Source: Bacillota bacterium
Lineage (GTDB): Bacteria > Bacillota > Clostridia > DSM-8532
Length of the DNA stretch: 64,000 nt
NCBI GenBank assembly: GCA_023443745.1
Contig: JAEZTB010000027.1
Coordinates: 62,001 to 126,000, forward strand
Direction of reading: 5' to 3'
A model generated the notes under the pieces. The model was not told the origin of the DNA, did not search any database, and saw nothing but the letters and a program-made list of their open reading frames with translations. Position 1 is the first letter of the stretch. Each line of letters begins with the position of its first letter. Made by a program: the position numbers and the translations under genes. Positions 9,198 through 17,774 of the stretch are shown one piece after another.

Positions 9198-10184
9198 ATG
9201 AATCAGGAAAAAATGAAAGAGCTTGAAAAGACAATCAGTAGTGATTATAGCAATATCGCGGGCATTATTGTACTAAAAAATGGTGAAAAGCTATATGAAA
9301 ACTACTTTAATGAATGTACTGCTGCTAGCGCCATCCATGTATTCTCAGTAACAAAAAGTATTATTTCCATATTGATTGGTATCGCCATCGACAAGGGATA
9401 TATCAAAAGTATAGACCAAAAAGTGTTGGATTTTTTCCCGGATTACACCATTAAGAGAGGCGAAAAAACAATACAGAGCGTTACGATTAAGAATATGCTG
9501 ACTATGACAGCCCCGTATAAATACAGGTCGGCACCATACACAAAGTATTTCACAAGCGATGACTGGGTAAAGGCTGCTCTTGATTTATTGGGTGGTAAGA
9601 GGCCGATCGGGGATTTCAGATATACGCCCCTCATAGGACCGGATATTTTGTCCGGCATTCTGGTAAAAGCAACCGGACAATCCGTGCTTGATTTCGCAAC
9701 AGAATATTTATTCTCGCCATTGGGAATTACTGTTGAGACCCATGTGATTTTTCAAGATAAAGAGGAGCAATTCGCATTTCTCAAATCTAAAAATGTGAGC
9801 GGCTGGGGTGCTGACCCGCAAGGGATAAATACAGCGGGTTGGGGCCTTACCTTGACCGCTATGGACATGGCAAAAATTGGGCAATTGTACTTGAGTGGCG
9901 GAAAATGGAAGGGCAAACAAATTGTATCGGCTGGGTGGATAGACGAGAGTACAAAGGAACATAGCCGATGGAAAGAACTCAATCTGCCTTATGGATATTT
10001 ATGGTGGGCAGAGGTCGGAAATGGATATGCAGCTATGGGAGATAGTGGCAATGTGATCTATATTAATACAAAGAAAAAAATAGTAGTTTCTATTGCTTCT
10101 CTTTATAAGCCAAGTGCTAAGGATAGGATAGGACTTATTATAGAGCGTATTGAACCAATATTTGGAGATTGTGAAAACAATTAG
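9198..10184 (+). CDS. Serine hydrolase of the beta-lactamase / class C-related family
   Basis: A cytoplasmic-looking 328-residue member of the Beta-lactamase (PF00144-type) superfamily; it has no signal peptide. The catalytic SxxK tetrad is in VFSVTKSI (about residue 53). The usual YxN motif falls at FRYTPLIGPD, where the Asn is not evident, and the third motif position reads MGDSGN. The family includes esterases and D-amino-acid peptidases as well as beta-lactamases, so resistance cannot be inferred. ATG 9198 follows AAAGGTGAAAATTG. It stands alone after a terminator, upstream of tlp, with no obvious functional link to either neighbour. Confidence 0.8.
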   Translation: MNQEKMKELEKTISSDYSNIAGIIVLKNGEKLYENYFNECTAASAIHVFSVTKSIISILIGIAIDKGYIKSIDQKVLDFFPDYTIKRGEKTIQSVTIKNMLTMTAPYKYRSAPYTKYFTSDDWVKAALDLLGGKRPIGDFRYTPLIGPDILSGILVKATGQSVLDFATEYLFSPLGITVETHVIFQDKEEQFAFLKSKNVSGWGADPQGINTAGWGLTLTAMDMAKIGQLYLSGGKWKGKQIVSAGWIDESTKEHSRWKELNLPYGYLWWAEVGNGYAAMGDSGNVIYINTKKKIVVSIASLYKPSAKDRIGLIIERIEPIFGDCENN

Positions 10185-10261
10185 GCTGCTGTGGCCCAGC
10201 ATAAATTTTCTTCCGATTGCAAAATACTAAAGACGATAAAAAATAGGGAAGGAGATTTGAA

Positions 10262-10489
10262 ATGAAGCCTAAACCAGATGACAGAAGAGACAATGTTGAA
10301 AGGATCCAGAGGAATATAAACCATACCGTAGCCAATATTGAGCTTGCCAATGACATGATGGGTGAAGTCGATAATCCCAAGACCAAACAGGAGCTTCAGG
10401 GTAAAAATGAAAGAAGAGAAGCTGCTCTGGATGGTATGCGCGAGGAAATCAAAGACGAGGCTAAAGCCCGGGAGAACGGCTATCAATAA
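10262..10489 (+). CDS. tlp: Small acid-soluble spore protein, Tlp family
   Basis: A 75-residue, highly charged, helix-forming protein with the Tlp signature: N-terminal KPDDRRDNVERIQ, central NIELANDMM and the KQELQGKNERREAALDGMR block. Tlp proteins are made in the forespore and packed into the spore core. ATG 10262 is preceded by GGGAAGGAGATTTGAA, a strong ribosome binding site, and a terminator follows at 10523. Its presence is the best evidence that the organism makes endospores. Confidence 0.9.
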   Translation: MKPKPDDRRDNVERIQRNINHTVANIELANDMMGEVDNPKTKQELQGKNERREAALDGMREEIKDEAKARENGYQ

Positions 10490-10522
10490 GGTACGGTTCA
10501 CCGCAAGGGGTAAACCACATGG

Positions 10523-10554
10523 AGCTCTTAAGCAAAATGCTTGGGAGCTTTTTT
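10523..10554 (+). terminator. Rho-independent terminator after tlp
   Basis: AGCTCTTAAGCA (10523-10534) pairs over 12 positions with TGCTTGGGAGCT (10538-10549), with two G-U pairs and a three-base loop, followed by a T run. Confidence 0.85.
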
Positions 10555-10641
10555 ACGCTCAAAGGGCTACAGACTTTTTGTTATATCTGTTAGTATAATA
10601 TCATGGATATCTCATTATCAGAAAAATATCGTTATTAATCT

Positions 10642-12561
10642 ATGAATGGGGGTCTTGCCTTGCAAAATAGTGTGATAACCGAAAATAGCAAAATAAAAGA
10701 GGTCTATCAAAATCCCATAGGGCATGACATCATTTACAAGATTCTTCTGCAGATGGGGAAAAGTGAAAGGCTCATTAAAAATGCAATTGTGGGGAATCTG
10801 AAGCTCAAGACTCTTGGAGGCCTGACCAAGGGCTTACTGGGCGAGGGCTTTATGGATACCTTTCTTGAGCTTCTTAATAGTGAAGAATGTTCATTGGAAA
10901 GGGAAACGGACAAGGTTAAGCATGCCTGGTGGAAAGAAGCCGTTGTCTATCAGATCTATCCCCGCAGCTTTAAGGATTCCAACGGTGATGGCATAGGCGA
11001 CTTAAATGGCATCACTGAAAAGCTGGATTATTTAAAAGAGCTGGGAGTAGATATTATATGGCTATCACCTGTGTATGATTCTCCCAATGATGATAATGGC
11101 TATGATATCCGTGATTATCAGAAGATTATGGCCGAGTTTGGCACTATGGAGGATTTTGACAGACTTCTGGAGGCCGTTCACAACCGGGGGATGAAGCTCA
11201 TCATGGACCTTGTCCTCAATCATACCTCCGATGAGCACCAGTGGTTTGTTGAATCACTCAATAATCCTGATTCGCCTTATAAGGATTATTATTTGTGGAA
11301 GGAATCATCTGACAAAAACCCGCCTAATAATTGGACTTCATTCTTTGGGGGCTCTGCCTGGAATTACTATGAACAGCGAAAGGAATGGTGTTTGCATCTT
11401 TTTTCAAAAAAGCAGATGGATCTGAATTGGGAAAATGAAAAGGTAAGAAAAGACCTCTACCATATGATCAATTGGTGGCTGCAAAAAGGTGTGGACGGTT
11501 TCCGGCTTGATGTGGTCAATTATATTTCAAAAAAGCAAGGCTTGCCTACGGGTAACGAGAGCATAGGCAAATTAATGGGTTTCTACGGAATTGAGCATTA
11601 TTTCTTCGGGCCCCGTCTCCATGAGTATTTAAGAGAAATGAGGCGAGAAACCTTCGATCAATTTAATGCCTATACGGTTGGGGAAACTCCCGGTACAGGG
11701 CTTATGATGAGCAGGCTTTTGACATCCGAACACCGTAAAGAGCTGGACACGGTTTTTTCCTTCGATCATCTTGAAAACCCGGGCAAGGTCCGGTTTGATG
11801 AATACCAATACGACTTGAATTACTTAAAGGAATACTTCATTGATTGGATGCGGCATTACGGAAATGATTGCTGGATGACCTTATTTTTTGAGAATCACGA
11901 CAACCCCCGCATGATATCCAAAATTAACCCCGATCCACAATACAGGGATGTTTTGGGCAAGCTTCTGGCCATGATTCAGCTAACCTTGAAGGGCGCTCCC
12001 TTTATTTTTCAGGGACAGGAATTGGGTATGGTCAATGCAGGATTTACTTCAATTGACCAGTTCCGGGATGTTGAAAGCATTAATCTTTACCAAGAGCTTT
12101 TACCTCAAAAAGGGCCGTCCGAGGCCTTGCGAAAGATCCTCTGCGGCAGCCGGGACCATTCCAGAACACCTGTCCAATGGAGCGATGAAATAAATGGCGG
12201 CTTTTCTGACGCAGAACCCTGGATAGCCATGGGGGATGATTATCTGACCTATAATGTTCAAAATGCTCTAAAAGACCCCTTCTCTGTTTTGAACTTTTAT
12301 AAGAACCTGATAGCCGTCAGAAAAGAGGATGAAACCCTGGTATATGGTGACTTCATACCCATTGCCGAAAAGAAAAAGAATGTTTTTTGCTATTACAGGG
12401 AGCTTGGGCAAATAAAGTATTATGTGGAGATTAATTTATGTGAAAAGCCTCAAAAACGTCCTGTTAATTGTGATTCCTATAAACTGGTTCTATCAAATTA
12501 CAAGGATAGGGAACCTATTCTAAGGGCTTATGAGGCGAATCTATATAAGGAGAGCTTATGA
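10642..12561 (+). CDS. GH13 alpha-glucosidase / oligo-1,6-glucosidase with N-terminal helical extension
   Basis: Hydrolyses alpha-linked glucosides in the cytoplasm. From about residue 93 (WWKEAVVYQIYPRSFKDSNGDG) it is a standard GH13_31-type alpha-amylase barrel with region I DLVLNHTSDEH, the nucleophile Asp in GFRLDVVN, the acid/base Glu in TVGETPG and FFENHDNPR. The first 90 residues are an extra, mostly helical domain (HDIIYKILLQMGKSERLI) that standard oligo-1,6-glucosidases lack. The end overlaps the next gene's start by 4 bases, indicating coupling. Trehalose-6-phosphate hydrolase is an alternative specificity, but no PTS gene lies nearby. Confidence 0.88.
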   Translation: MNGGLALQNSVITENSKIKEVYQNPIGHDIIYKILLQMGKSERLIKNAIVGNLKLKTLGGLTKGLLGEGFMDTFLELLNSEECSLERETDKVKHAWWKEAVVYQIYPRSFKDSNGDGIGDLNGITEKLDYLKELGVDIIWLSPVYDSPNDDNGYDIRDYQKIMAEFGTMEDFDRLLEAVHNRGMKLIMDLVLNHTSDEHQWFVESLNNPDSPYKDYYLWKESSDKNPPNNWTSFFGGSAWNYYEQRKEWCLHLFSKKQMDLNWENEKVRKDLYHMINWWLQKGVDGFRLDVVNYISKKQGLPTGNESIGKLMGFYGIEHYFFGPRLHEYLREMRRETFDQFNAYTVGETPGTGLMMSRLLTSEHRKELDTVFSFDHLENPGKVRFDEYQYDLNYLKEYFIDWMRHYGNDCWMTLFFENHDNPRMISKINPDPQYRDVLGKLLAMIQLTLKGAPFIFQGQELGMVNAGFTSIDQFRDVESINLYQELLPQKGPSEALRKILCGSRDHSRTPVQWSDEINGGFSDAEPWIAMGDDYLTYNVQNALKDPFSVLNFYKNLIAVRKEDETLVYGDFIPIAEKKKNVFCYYRELGQIKYYVEINLCEKPQKRPVNCDSYKLVLSNYKDREPILRAYEANLYKESL

Positions 12562-13277
12562 AACGTAATAATGCTAAGAAAAAGAAGATTGAGTGGAAAT
12601 CGTTAGTTGGGTTTATTCTATTGATAACTCTTCTGTTGTCAATGGCTTACGCCATTTTTCGAATTGTTGTTTCACCGTCGGTTACCGGGCAAGAACATGT
12701 AAAACTAAAAAGCGATTATGTGCTCATGCTTATACAATGTATACTAGGCCTCGTTGTGATGATGATTCCGTCAATCATAGAGCGCAGATGGTCCATTGAT
12801 ATTCCCAATTACATGGAGGTTATTTACTTCTTATTTTTGTATTGTGCCATATATCTCGGTGAGGTTCGTAACTTTTATTATCTTATTCCTTATTGGGACA
12901 CCATTTTACATGCCTTCAGCGGGGCTATGCTAGGGGCCTTGGGCTTTACGGTGGTCAGCATGTTCAATGAGGCGGAAAGCATGAAGATTCAACTAAGCCC
13001 GGTCTTTGTATCGCTTTTTGCGTTCTGCTTTGCTCTGGCTGCCGGAGCTGTATGGGAGATCTATGAGTTTACCTTTGACGGTTTGCTGTCTCTTAATATG
13101 CAGAAGTTTGCATTTGAGAATGGCGTTCAGCTTGTGGGACGCGAGGCCCTCAGAGATACCATGAAGGACCTCATCGTGGATGCGGTCAGCGCATTGGTTA
13201 TCGTAATCATCGGGTTTTTCACAATCAAAAAGGAAGGGCTCAAAAATTGGCCTCAAGCAGAAGCAGAAAAATCCTGA
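12558..13277 (+). CDS. YjdF/DUF2238-like integral membrane protein
   Basis: A 239-residue protein with a Lys-rich N-terminus and about six hydrophobic segments. Conserved-looking polar spots in the membrane region, WDTILHAFSGAMLGALGF, GAVWEIYEF and DTMKDLIVDA, resemble the His/Glu/Asp pattern of the YjdF (DUF2238) family, whose function is unknown. Starts within the stop codon of the GH13 gene (ATGA-type overlap), so it is cotranscribed with it. A patatin gene follows after 34 bases. Confidence 0.65.
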   Translation: MKRNNAKKKKIEWKSLVGFILLITLLLSMAYAIFRIVVSPSVTGQEHVKLKSDYVLMLIQCILGLVVMMIPSIIERRWSIDIPNYMEVIYFLFLYCAIYLGEVRNFYYLIPYWDTILHAFSGAMLGALGFTVVSMFNEAESMKIQLSPVFVSLFAFCFALAAGAVWEIYEFTFDGLLSLNMQKFAFENGVQLVGREALRDTMKDLIVDAVSALVIVIIGFFTIKKEGLKNWPQAEAEKS

Positions 13278-13311
13278 GATCCAGTAGAAAAAAGCAAAGG
13301 GGGTGCTCTAA

Positions 13312-14526
13312 GTGGTAGGTTTAGCTTTGGAAGGTGGAGGAGCAAAAGGCGCTTTTCACATGGGGGCCGTTAAAGCACTCATAGAAGAGGGCTATTGCAT
13401 TGAGGGCATAGCCGGAACATCAATCGGAGCCCTTAATGGCGCCATAATCGCCCAGGGTGATTTTAAGGCTGGTTATCATATGTGGGAGGCCATGGATAAT
13501 TCCCTTCTCTTTGAAATGGAAGATATGCCTTTAAAGAAGATCCTCAACCAGAAAATCGACCGGGCCGCACTTGTACATTTCACAACCAAAATTAAAAATG
13601 TCATTGAAAATAAAGGCCTCGATACCAGCAAGATAAGAGCGCTTCTGGACAGTATGATCAACGAGCGGAAACTACGTGAATCCTCTGTGGATTTTGGGCT
13701 TGTTACTGTTTCTCTGTCGGATTTCAAGCCCTTGGAACTCTATAAGGAAGATATTCCTCAGGGTAAAATAATTGATTATTTAATGGCCAGCGCCAATTAT
13801 CCCTTGTTCAAAATAGAGCCTATTGATGGGAAGTTCTTTATTGATGGGGGTTTTTATGATAACTGCCCCATTAATCTTCTGATTCGCAAGGGATACAGGG
13901 AAATAATAGCCATTCGTACGTTTGCCATAGGAATAGTGAGAAAAGTCGAGGACGACAGCGTAAAAGTATTGAATATTGTCCCTTCCGACGATCTGGGCAG
14001 CGTTCTGAATTTTGATCATGAGCTTATACAGCATAATTTAAAGCTGGGTTATTTTGACGCCATGCGGGCCATCAGGCATCTTAAAGGAAAGAAATACTGC
14101 ATACAGCCCGTTAATGACGATCTGATTTTAAAGGGATTATTATCCATACCCGATGAGTTGATTGAATCAATAGGCAAAAAAATGGAGCTTTCACCAATGG
14201 ATCCTAAAAGAATGCTCTTTGAGAAGATCATTCCTCGTTTATCCCGTATGCTCGGTATTCCCCCGGAAATGTCCTATCAGGATGCCATTATCGGGATTTT
14301 GGAGTATATAGCCGAAGAGAGAGGTCTGGATAGATTTAAGATTCGCAGCCTGAGTGAGTTTTTGGAGGAAATTAAAAGTATACGGACACAAGGGCCTGCT
14401 AATACTCCAGCTTTAGCTATTCCGGGTATTCTCAGAAAAACAATGCTCAATACGGTATTTTCAAAAGACCTTATTCTTAAAAGTATTTCCCAGGATTTGC
14501 TTGATACGCTGGAGCTTATTCTATAG
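13312..14526 (+). CDS. Patatin-like phospholipase
   Basis: A cytoplasmic lipid acyl hydrolase of the RssA/patatin type with a Ser-Asp dyad. The oxyanion loop GGGAKGAFHMG is near residue 7, the nucleophile elbow is GTSIGALNGA and the catalytic Asp is in IDGGFYDN. At 404 residues it is longer than the 300-residue RssA type and has a helical C-terminal region of unknown role. GTG start at 13312 follows AAAGGGGGTGCTCTAA. The gene runs convergently into the LacI gene, the two stop codons lying back to back. Confidence 0.9.
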   Translation: MVGLALEGGGAKGAFHMGAVKALIEEGYCIEGIAGTSIGALNGAIIAQGDFKAGYHMWEAMDNSLLFEMEDMPLKKILNQKIDRAALVHFTTKIKNVIENKGLDTSKIRALLDSMINERKLRESSVDFGLVTVSLSDFKPLELYKEDIPQGKIIDYLMASANYPLFKIEPIDGKFFIDGGFYDNCPINLLIRKGYREIIAIRTFAIGIVRKVEDDSVKVLNIVPSDDLGSVLNFDHELIQHNLKLGYFDAMRAIRHLKGKKYCIQPVNDDLILKGLLSIPDELIESIGKKMELSPMDPKRMLFEKIIPRLSRMLGIPPEMSYQDAIIGILEYIAEERGLDRFKIRSLSEFLEEIKSIRTQGPANTPALAIPGILRKTMLNTVFSKDLILKSISQDLLDTLELIL

Positions 14527-15531
14527 TTCACGGCATGAATTGCGTATGACCAGCCTGGGAGTCAGAACCTTGTGCGAATAACCCATATCAGGCTGGTCAA
14601 TCTTATCTATCAGCATTTCTATGGCAGCCTTTGCCATAAGCTTATAGGGTTGCTCAATAGTAGAAAGCATAATTTTAGGCAGGCCTGTATAGGGAATGTT
14701 GTCAAACCCAAGAAGGGAAATATCTTCGGGTATGCGTAAGCCATATTCATCTGCTGCCTGCAATAAACCTAGAGCATTGGAATCGGTAGAAGCAAAAATA
14801 GCGGTGTAGGAAGGCTTAGGATTTTCTTTGAACATTTCCTTTGCCATGGTATAGCCGTGCTGGATGGCATCAGTAGGGAAGGGGCTGTCGAAAAAATAAG
14901 GGGTCAGATTGTATTTCTTGCATACAGAGGTGTAACCGTCAAACCGAAGCCTATGAGCGATGCGCTTTTGGCGCCTTCCGAAGTATAGAATGTCCTTATG
15001 TCCCAGGGAATAAAGGTACTCGGTACCCATCGTCGTTCCGAGCAGGTTGTCGACAGTGACATAGCTTGCAGGAAAGTCGCTTAAATTTTCACTCACAAAA
15101 ACAACTGGAATTCTGTCCAGATACTTTTTCAATACTTCATGAGAATGGGCGCTGGTGGGAAATATTAAAACCCCATCGACCTTTCGCCCCATCAATAATT
15201 TAAAAACTCGCTCTTCTTGTCCTATATCGTTGACTGAATTGCATAACATAATGTGGTAGCCTGATTCCCGGGCGATTTGTTCTATGTTCAAAGCCATTTC
15301 AGACATAAACGGGTTGGCAATATCAGTCACGATCAGCCCAATCAATTTTGTGGCTTTAGTCACCATGGAACGGGCCATGTAATTGGGCGTGTAACCTAAT
15401 TCTTCACAAATTTTTAATACCAAATTGCGGGTCTCGTTACTGACCCCGGGGCTACCTGAAAGAGCCCGGGAAACTGAGGCGTAGGAAACGTTTGCGATTT
15501 TGGCAATATCTTTGATAGTCGCGTTTTTCAT
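14521..15531 (-). CDS. LacI-family regulator (copy 2), paired with the iolO/ABC operon
   Basis: Full-length LacI-type repressor: HTH IKDIAKIANVSYASVSRALSG, effector domain with LIGLIVTDIANPFMSEM, MGRKVDGVLIFPTS, YSLGHKDILYFGR and LLGFDNIPYTGLP. The start is set at 15531 (MKNATIKDIAK) because GGAGTTAGGAAAGC lies just upstream; the open frame extends 71 codons further but that part is not LacI-like. It is divergent from iolO, with an operator in the shared gap, so autoregulation plus control of the inositol-type operon is likely. It is a close paralogue of the regulator at 57961-58968. Confidence 0.93.
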   Translation of the reverse strand: MKNATIKDIAKIANVSYASVSRALSGSPGVSNETRNLVLKICEELGYTPNYMARSMVTKATKLIGLIVTDIANPFMSEMALNIEQIARESGYHIMLCNSVNDIGQEERVFKLLMGRKVDGVLIFPTSAHSHEVLKKYLDRIPVVFVSENLSDFPASYVTVDNLLGTTMGTEYLYSLGHKDILYFGRRQKRIAHRLRFDGYTSVCKKYNLTPYFFDSPFPTDAIQHGYTMAKEMFKENPKPSYTAIFASTDSNALGLLQAADEYGLRIPEDISLLGFDNIPYTGLPKIMLSTIEQPYKLMAKAAIEMLIDKIDQPDMGYSHKVLTPRLVIRNSCREL

Positions 15532-15687
15532 TAGCTTTCCTAACTCCAATACTTTACGTTTCACTTCAAAATGATTGTAAAGCATAAATACGGCACTGTC
15601 AATCATATAGATTATGTGTGTGAAACTTATATGTAATTTACAAAAATATACATTAATAAGCATAAGGTGTTGTTTAAGATGACTAAG

Positions 15688-15699
15688 GAAAACGTTTGC
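15688..15699. promoter_or_regulatory. LacI-type operator between lacI copy 2 and iolO
   Basis: GAAAACGTTTGC, matching the window-wide consensus GYAAACGTTTNC read from the other strand. It lies in the divergent intergenic region, 112 bases before iolO. Confidence 0.7.
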
Positions 15700-15768
15700 G
15701 AATATTTCCGTATAAGCCCTATAGAGGTGCAAAATAAACTGCACGATGGACGATTACAACCTTAATCA

Positions 15769-15795
15769 CAGGCTGCAGCTATTTGCTGCAGCCTG
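15769..15795 (+). other. Hairpin just upstream of iolO (copy A)
   Basis: CAGGCTGCAGC (15769-15779) pairs perfectly with GCTGCAGCCTG (15785-15795) around a five-base loop, without a T run. The hairpin ends a few bases before the AGGAG of iolO. A near-identical hairpin precedes the second iolO at 55971-55996. Confidence 0.7.
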
Positions 15796-15811
15796 TTAAG
15801 CAGGAGTTTGT

Positions 15812-16660
15812 ATGAATAAGGTATCATTGACAATCCCGTACCAGTACGATACTGTTTTTTCGCCGTTTAAGGCCGGCGAATTTGATGACGCTCTGGAATT
15901 TTCAGAGGAACAGGGCTTTACGGGTGTGGAGCTTGCCATTGCTTACCCTGTTAAGGTTGACACATCCATGCTGAATAAAAAGCTAGCTGCCCATCATTTG
16001 ACTGTGACAACACTGTCCACGGGTCAAATAGTGGGTCTTGAAGGGCTTTATCTGTCTTCGCCCGATAAGGATATACGCAATCGTACCATACAGATAATTA
16101 AGGAACATGTGGAGCTTTCGGAAGCACTGGGACATCCTCCCATTACACTTGGTCTGATTCGGGGCAAGCGTGAAAAGGGTGATAAGTATGCCCTGATGAA
16201 TCAATTAAAGGATTCTGTCATGACATGCGTGGAATACGCATACAAAAGAGGAGTAACTTTGCAGATTGAACCCATATGCAAGGCTGAGACATGTTTAATT
16301 AACAATACTTATGAGGCCCTTTGGTTCTTGAAGGAGCTGGGCAATCCTGATAATCTTGGGCTGCTTTATGATACGTTTCATTCCAATATTGAGGATGACG
16401 GAATGCCGGAGGCAATAGAAGCCGCAGCCGGCCGAATCACAAATATCCACCTTGCTGATTCCAACAGAGGGCTTCCGGGGTATGGAACCATTGATTTTCA
16501 TGCTGTTTATGAAGCTGTTGCGAATACCAGCTATCAAGGGGCTTTTGCTCTTGAAACGCTGTCCGTACCCTCGGTGGATTTTGTTAAGAAGAATTGTGCT
16601 TCCAGCATGTTTCGAATCATCAGAAAAAATGTGAAAAACAAAGGATTCCATATCTATTAA
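15812..16660 (+). CDS. iolO: TIM-barrel sugar isomerase, IolO-like 5-keto-L-gluconate epimerase (copy A)
   Basis: IolO epimerises 5-keto-L-gluconate to D-tagaturonate in the Thermotoga-type inositol pathway. The 282 residues form a xylose-isomerase-like TIM barrel. Blocks resembling the Thermotoga enzyme as I remember it are LSTGQIVGLEGL, LGLIRGKREKG, IEPICKAET, YDTFHSNIEDDGM (metal-site Asp/His) and HLADSNRGLPGYG. ATG 15812 follows AAGCAGGAGTTTGT. It is the first gene of an operon with a ribose/inositol-type ABC transporter and iolI. A close paralogue is at 56023-56838. A different hexulosonate or inosose isomerase activity is possible. Confidence 0.75.
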   Translation: MNKVSLTIPYQYDTVFSPFKAGEFDDALEFSEEQGFTGVELAIAYPVKVDTSMLNKKLAAHHLTVTTLSTGQIVGLEGLYLSSPDKDIRNRTIQIIKEHVELSEALGHPPITLGLIRGKREKGDKYALMNQLKDSVMTCVEYAYKRGVTLQIEPICKAETCLINNTYEALWFLKELGNPDNLGLLYDTFHSNIEDDGMPEAIEAAAGRITNIHLADSNRGLPGYGTIDFHAVYEAVANTSYQGAFALETLSVPSVDFVKKNCASSMFRIIRKNVKNKGFHIY

Positions 16661-16677
16661 TAAGGAGGTAACAGATC

Positions 16678-17613
16678 ATGAAGAAGACCCTGACACTCAT
16701 TTTCATCCTTATGATGACGCTCACGCTGGTAAGCTGCGGTGCCTCATCAAACACCATCGGTGTCACTCTCTATGCCCGCGATCAGTTTATTTCAACATTG
16801 GAGCAGGCCATACTTGCTGCCTCGGAAAAGCAGACCGTTTACAAGGTTGATTCTCAGGAAGCTAACAATGACACACAGAAACAGGCCGAGCAGATCAGAA
16901 CCTTTGAAACCAAAGGGTATAACTCCATGATCGTCAACCTGGTCGATACCTCTACTGCTCAGACCATGATTGCTGAGGCAAAAGACACACCTATTATTTT
17001 CATTAACAGGCGTCCTTCCGATAGTCTGCTCAAGGAAGGCAAGTATGCTTATGTGGGTTCGCAGGAATATGATGCAGGAAGGATGCAGGCTGAATTTCTT
17101 GCTGAGTTTTTCAAGGATAAGGCAGATAAGACCCTTAAGGTTGTTCTTTTTATGGGTCAGCTAGGTCTTGAAAATACCAACGAGCGAACAAGATCTGCAA
17201 AGGAAGAGCTCCAGAAGGCAGGCTTCAAGTTGGAAATGGTGTTTGAGGATACTGCTGAATGGGATCGCGCCAAGGCCATGGACAAAATGCAGACCATCAT
17301 TGGAACGGGAGCTCAATTCGACTGTGTCATAGCCAATAATGATGAGATGGCCCTGGGCTGTGTGGAAGCCATGAAGGCAGCCAATATGGACCTTAAGAAA
17401 ATTCCCGTTGTGGGTATTGATGCCACCGATATGGCCTGCGCCTCGGTAAAAGCTGGAGAGATGGCTGCAACCGTCTTCCAGAATGCCAAAGCTCAGGGAG
17501 CACTCGCTATGGAATATGCAATAAAAGCCGCCAAAGGAGAGAAGTTTGACAAATTCGGATGGGTACCCTTTGAGCCTGTTACAGCTGAAAATGTCAGCGC
17601 GTACATGAAATAA
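16678..17613 (+). CDS. Ribose/inositol-type ABC transporter, substrate-binding lipoprotein
   Basis: Extracytoplasmic receptor of a CUT2-type sugar importer. The N-terminal hydrophobic stretch ends in the lipobox LVSCGASS, so the mature protein is lipid-anchored. The remainder is a 311-residue LacI/RbsB-like binding protein with FINRRPSD, YVGSQEYDAGRMQAEF, ANNDEMALGCVEAM and VVGIDATDMA. It follows iolO by 17 bases, after AAGGAGGTAACAGATC. With iolO and iolI in the operon, myo-inositol, another inositol or an inosose is the likeliest ligand; this is inferred from context only. Confidence 0.85.
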   Translation: MKKTLTLIFILMMTLTLVSCGASSNTIGVTLYARDQFISTLEQAILAASEKQTVYKVDSQEANNDTQKQAEQIRTFETKGYNSMIVNLVDTSTAQTMIAEAKDTPIIFINRRPSDSLLKEGKYAYVGSQEYDAGRMQAEFLAEFFKDKADKTLKVVLFMGQLGLENTNERTRSAKEELQKAGFKLEMVFEDTAEWDRAKAMDKMQTIIGTGAQFDCVIANNDEMALGCVEAMKAANMDLKKIPVVGIDATDMACASVKAGEMAATVFQNAKAQGALAMEYAIKAAKGEKFDKFGWVPFEPVTAENVSAYMK

Positions 17614-17648
17614 TTGCCCTGTTGTTTATATCCCTCGATTGTATTCGA

Positions 17649-17687
17649 CATTGCAAATCTGACTTGTCATGAGTCAGGTTTGCAATG
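17649..17687 (+). other. Intra-operon hairpin after the binding-protein gene
   Basis: CATTGCAAATCTGAC (17649-17663) pairs with GTCAGGTTTGCAATG (17673-17687), 15 pairs with one G-U. No T run follows. Such structures after binding-protein genes commonly protect the upstream mRNA or reduce read-through to the ATPase and permease genes. Confidence 0.7.
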
Positions 17688-17704
17688 ATCATTATTTAAT
17701 GAGC

Positions 17705-17742
17705 TAAGGAGCAATCGGAAGTTAAATTTCGATCATCCCTAA
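17705..17742. repeat. TA-flanked palindromic repeat, copy 1 (short form)
   Basis: Begins TAAGGAGCAATCG and ends TTTCGATCATCCCTAA, the two ends shared with five other intergenic copies. The middle is shortened. Confidence 0.75.
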
Positions 17743-17774
17743 GAGGGACTTAAAATAGTGGAGGTGAGCGAAAG

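Noticed and set aside
9198..10184. Beta-lactamase resistance gene
   Set aside because: SxxK is present but the YxN motif is not convincing and there is no signal peptide; most such proteins are esterases or peptidases.
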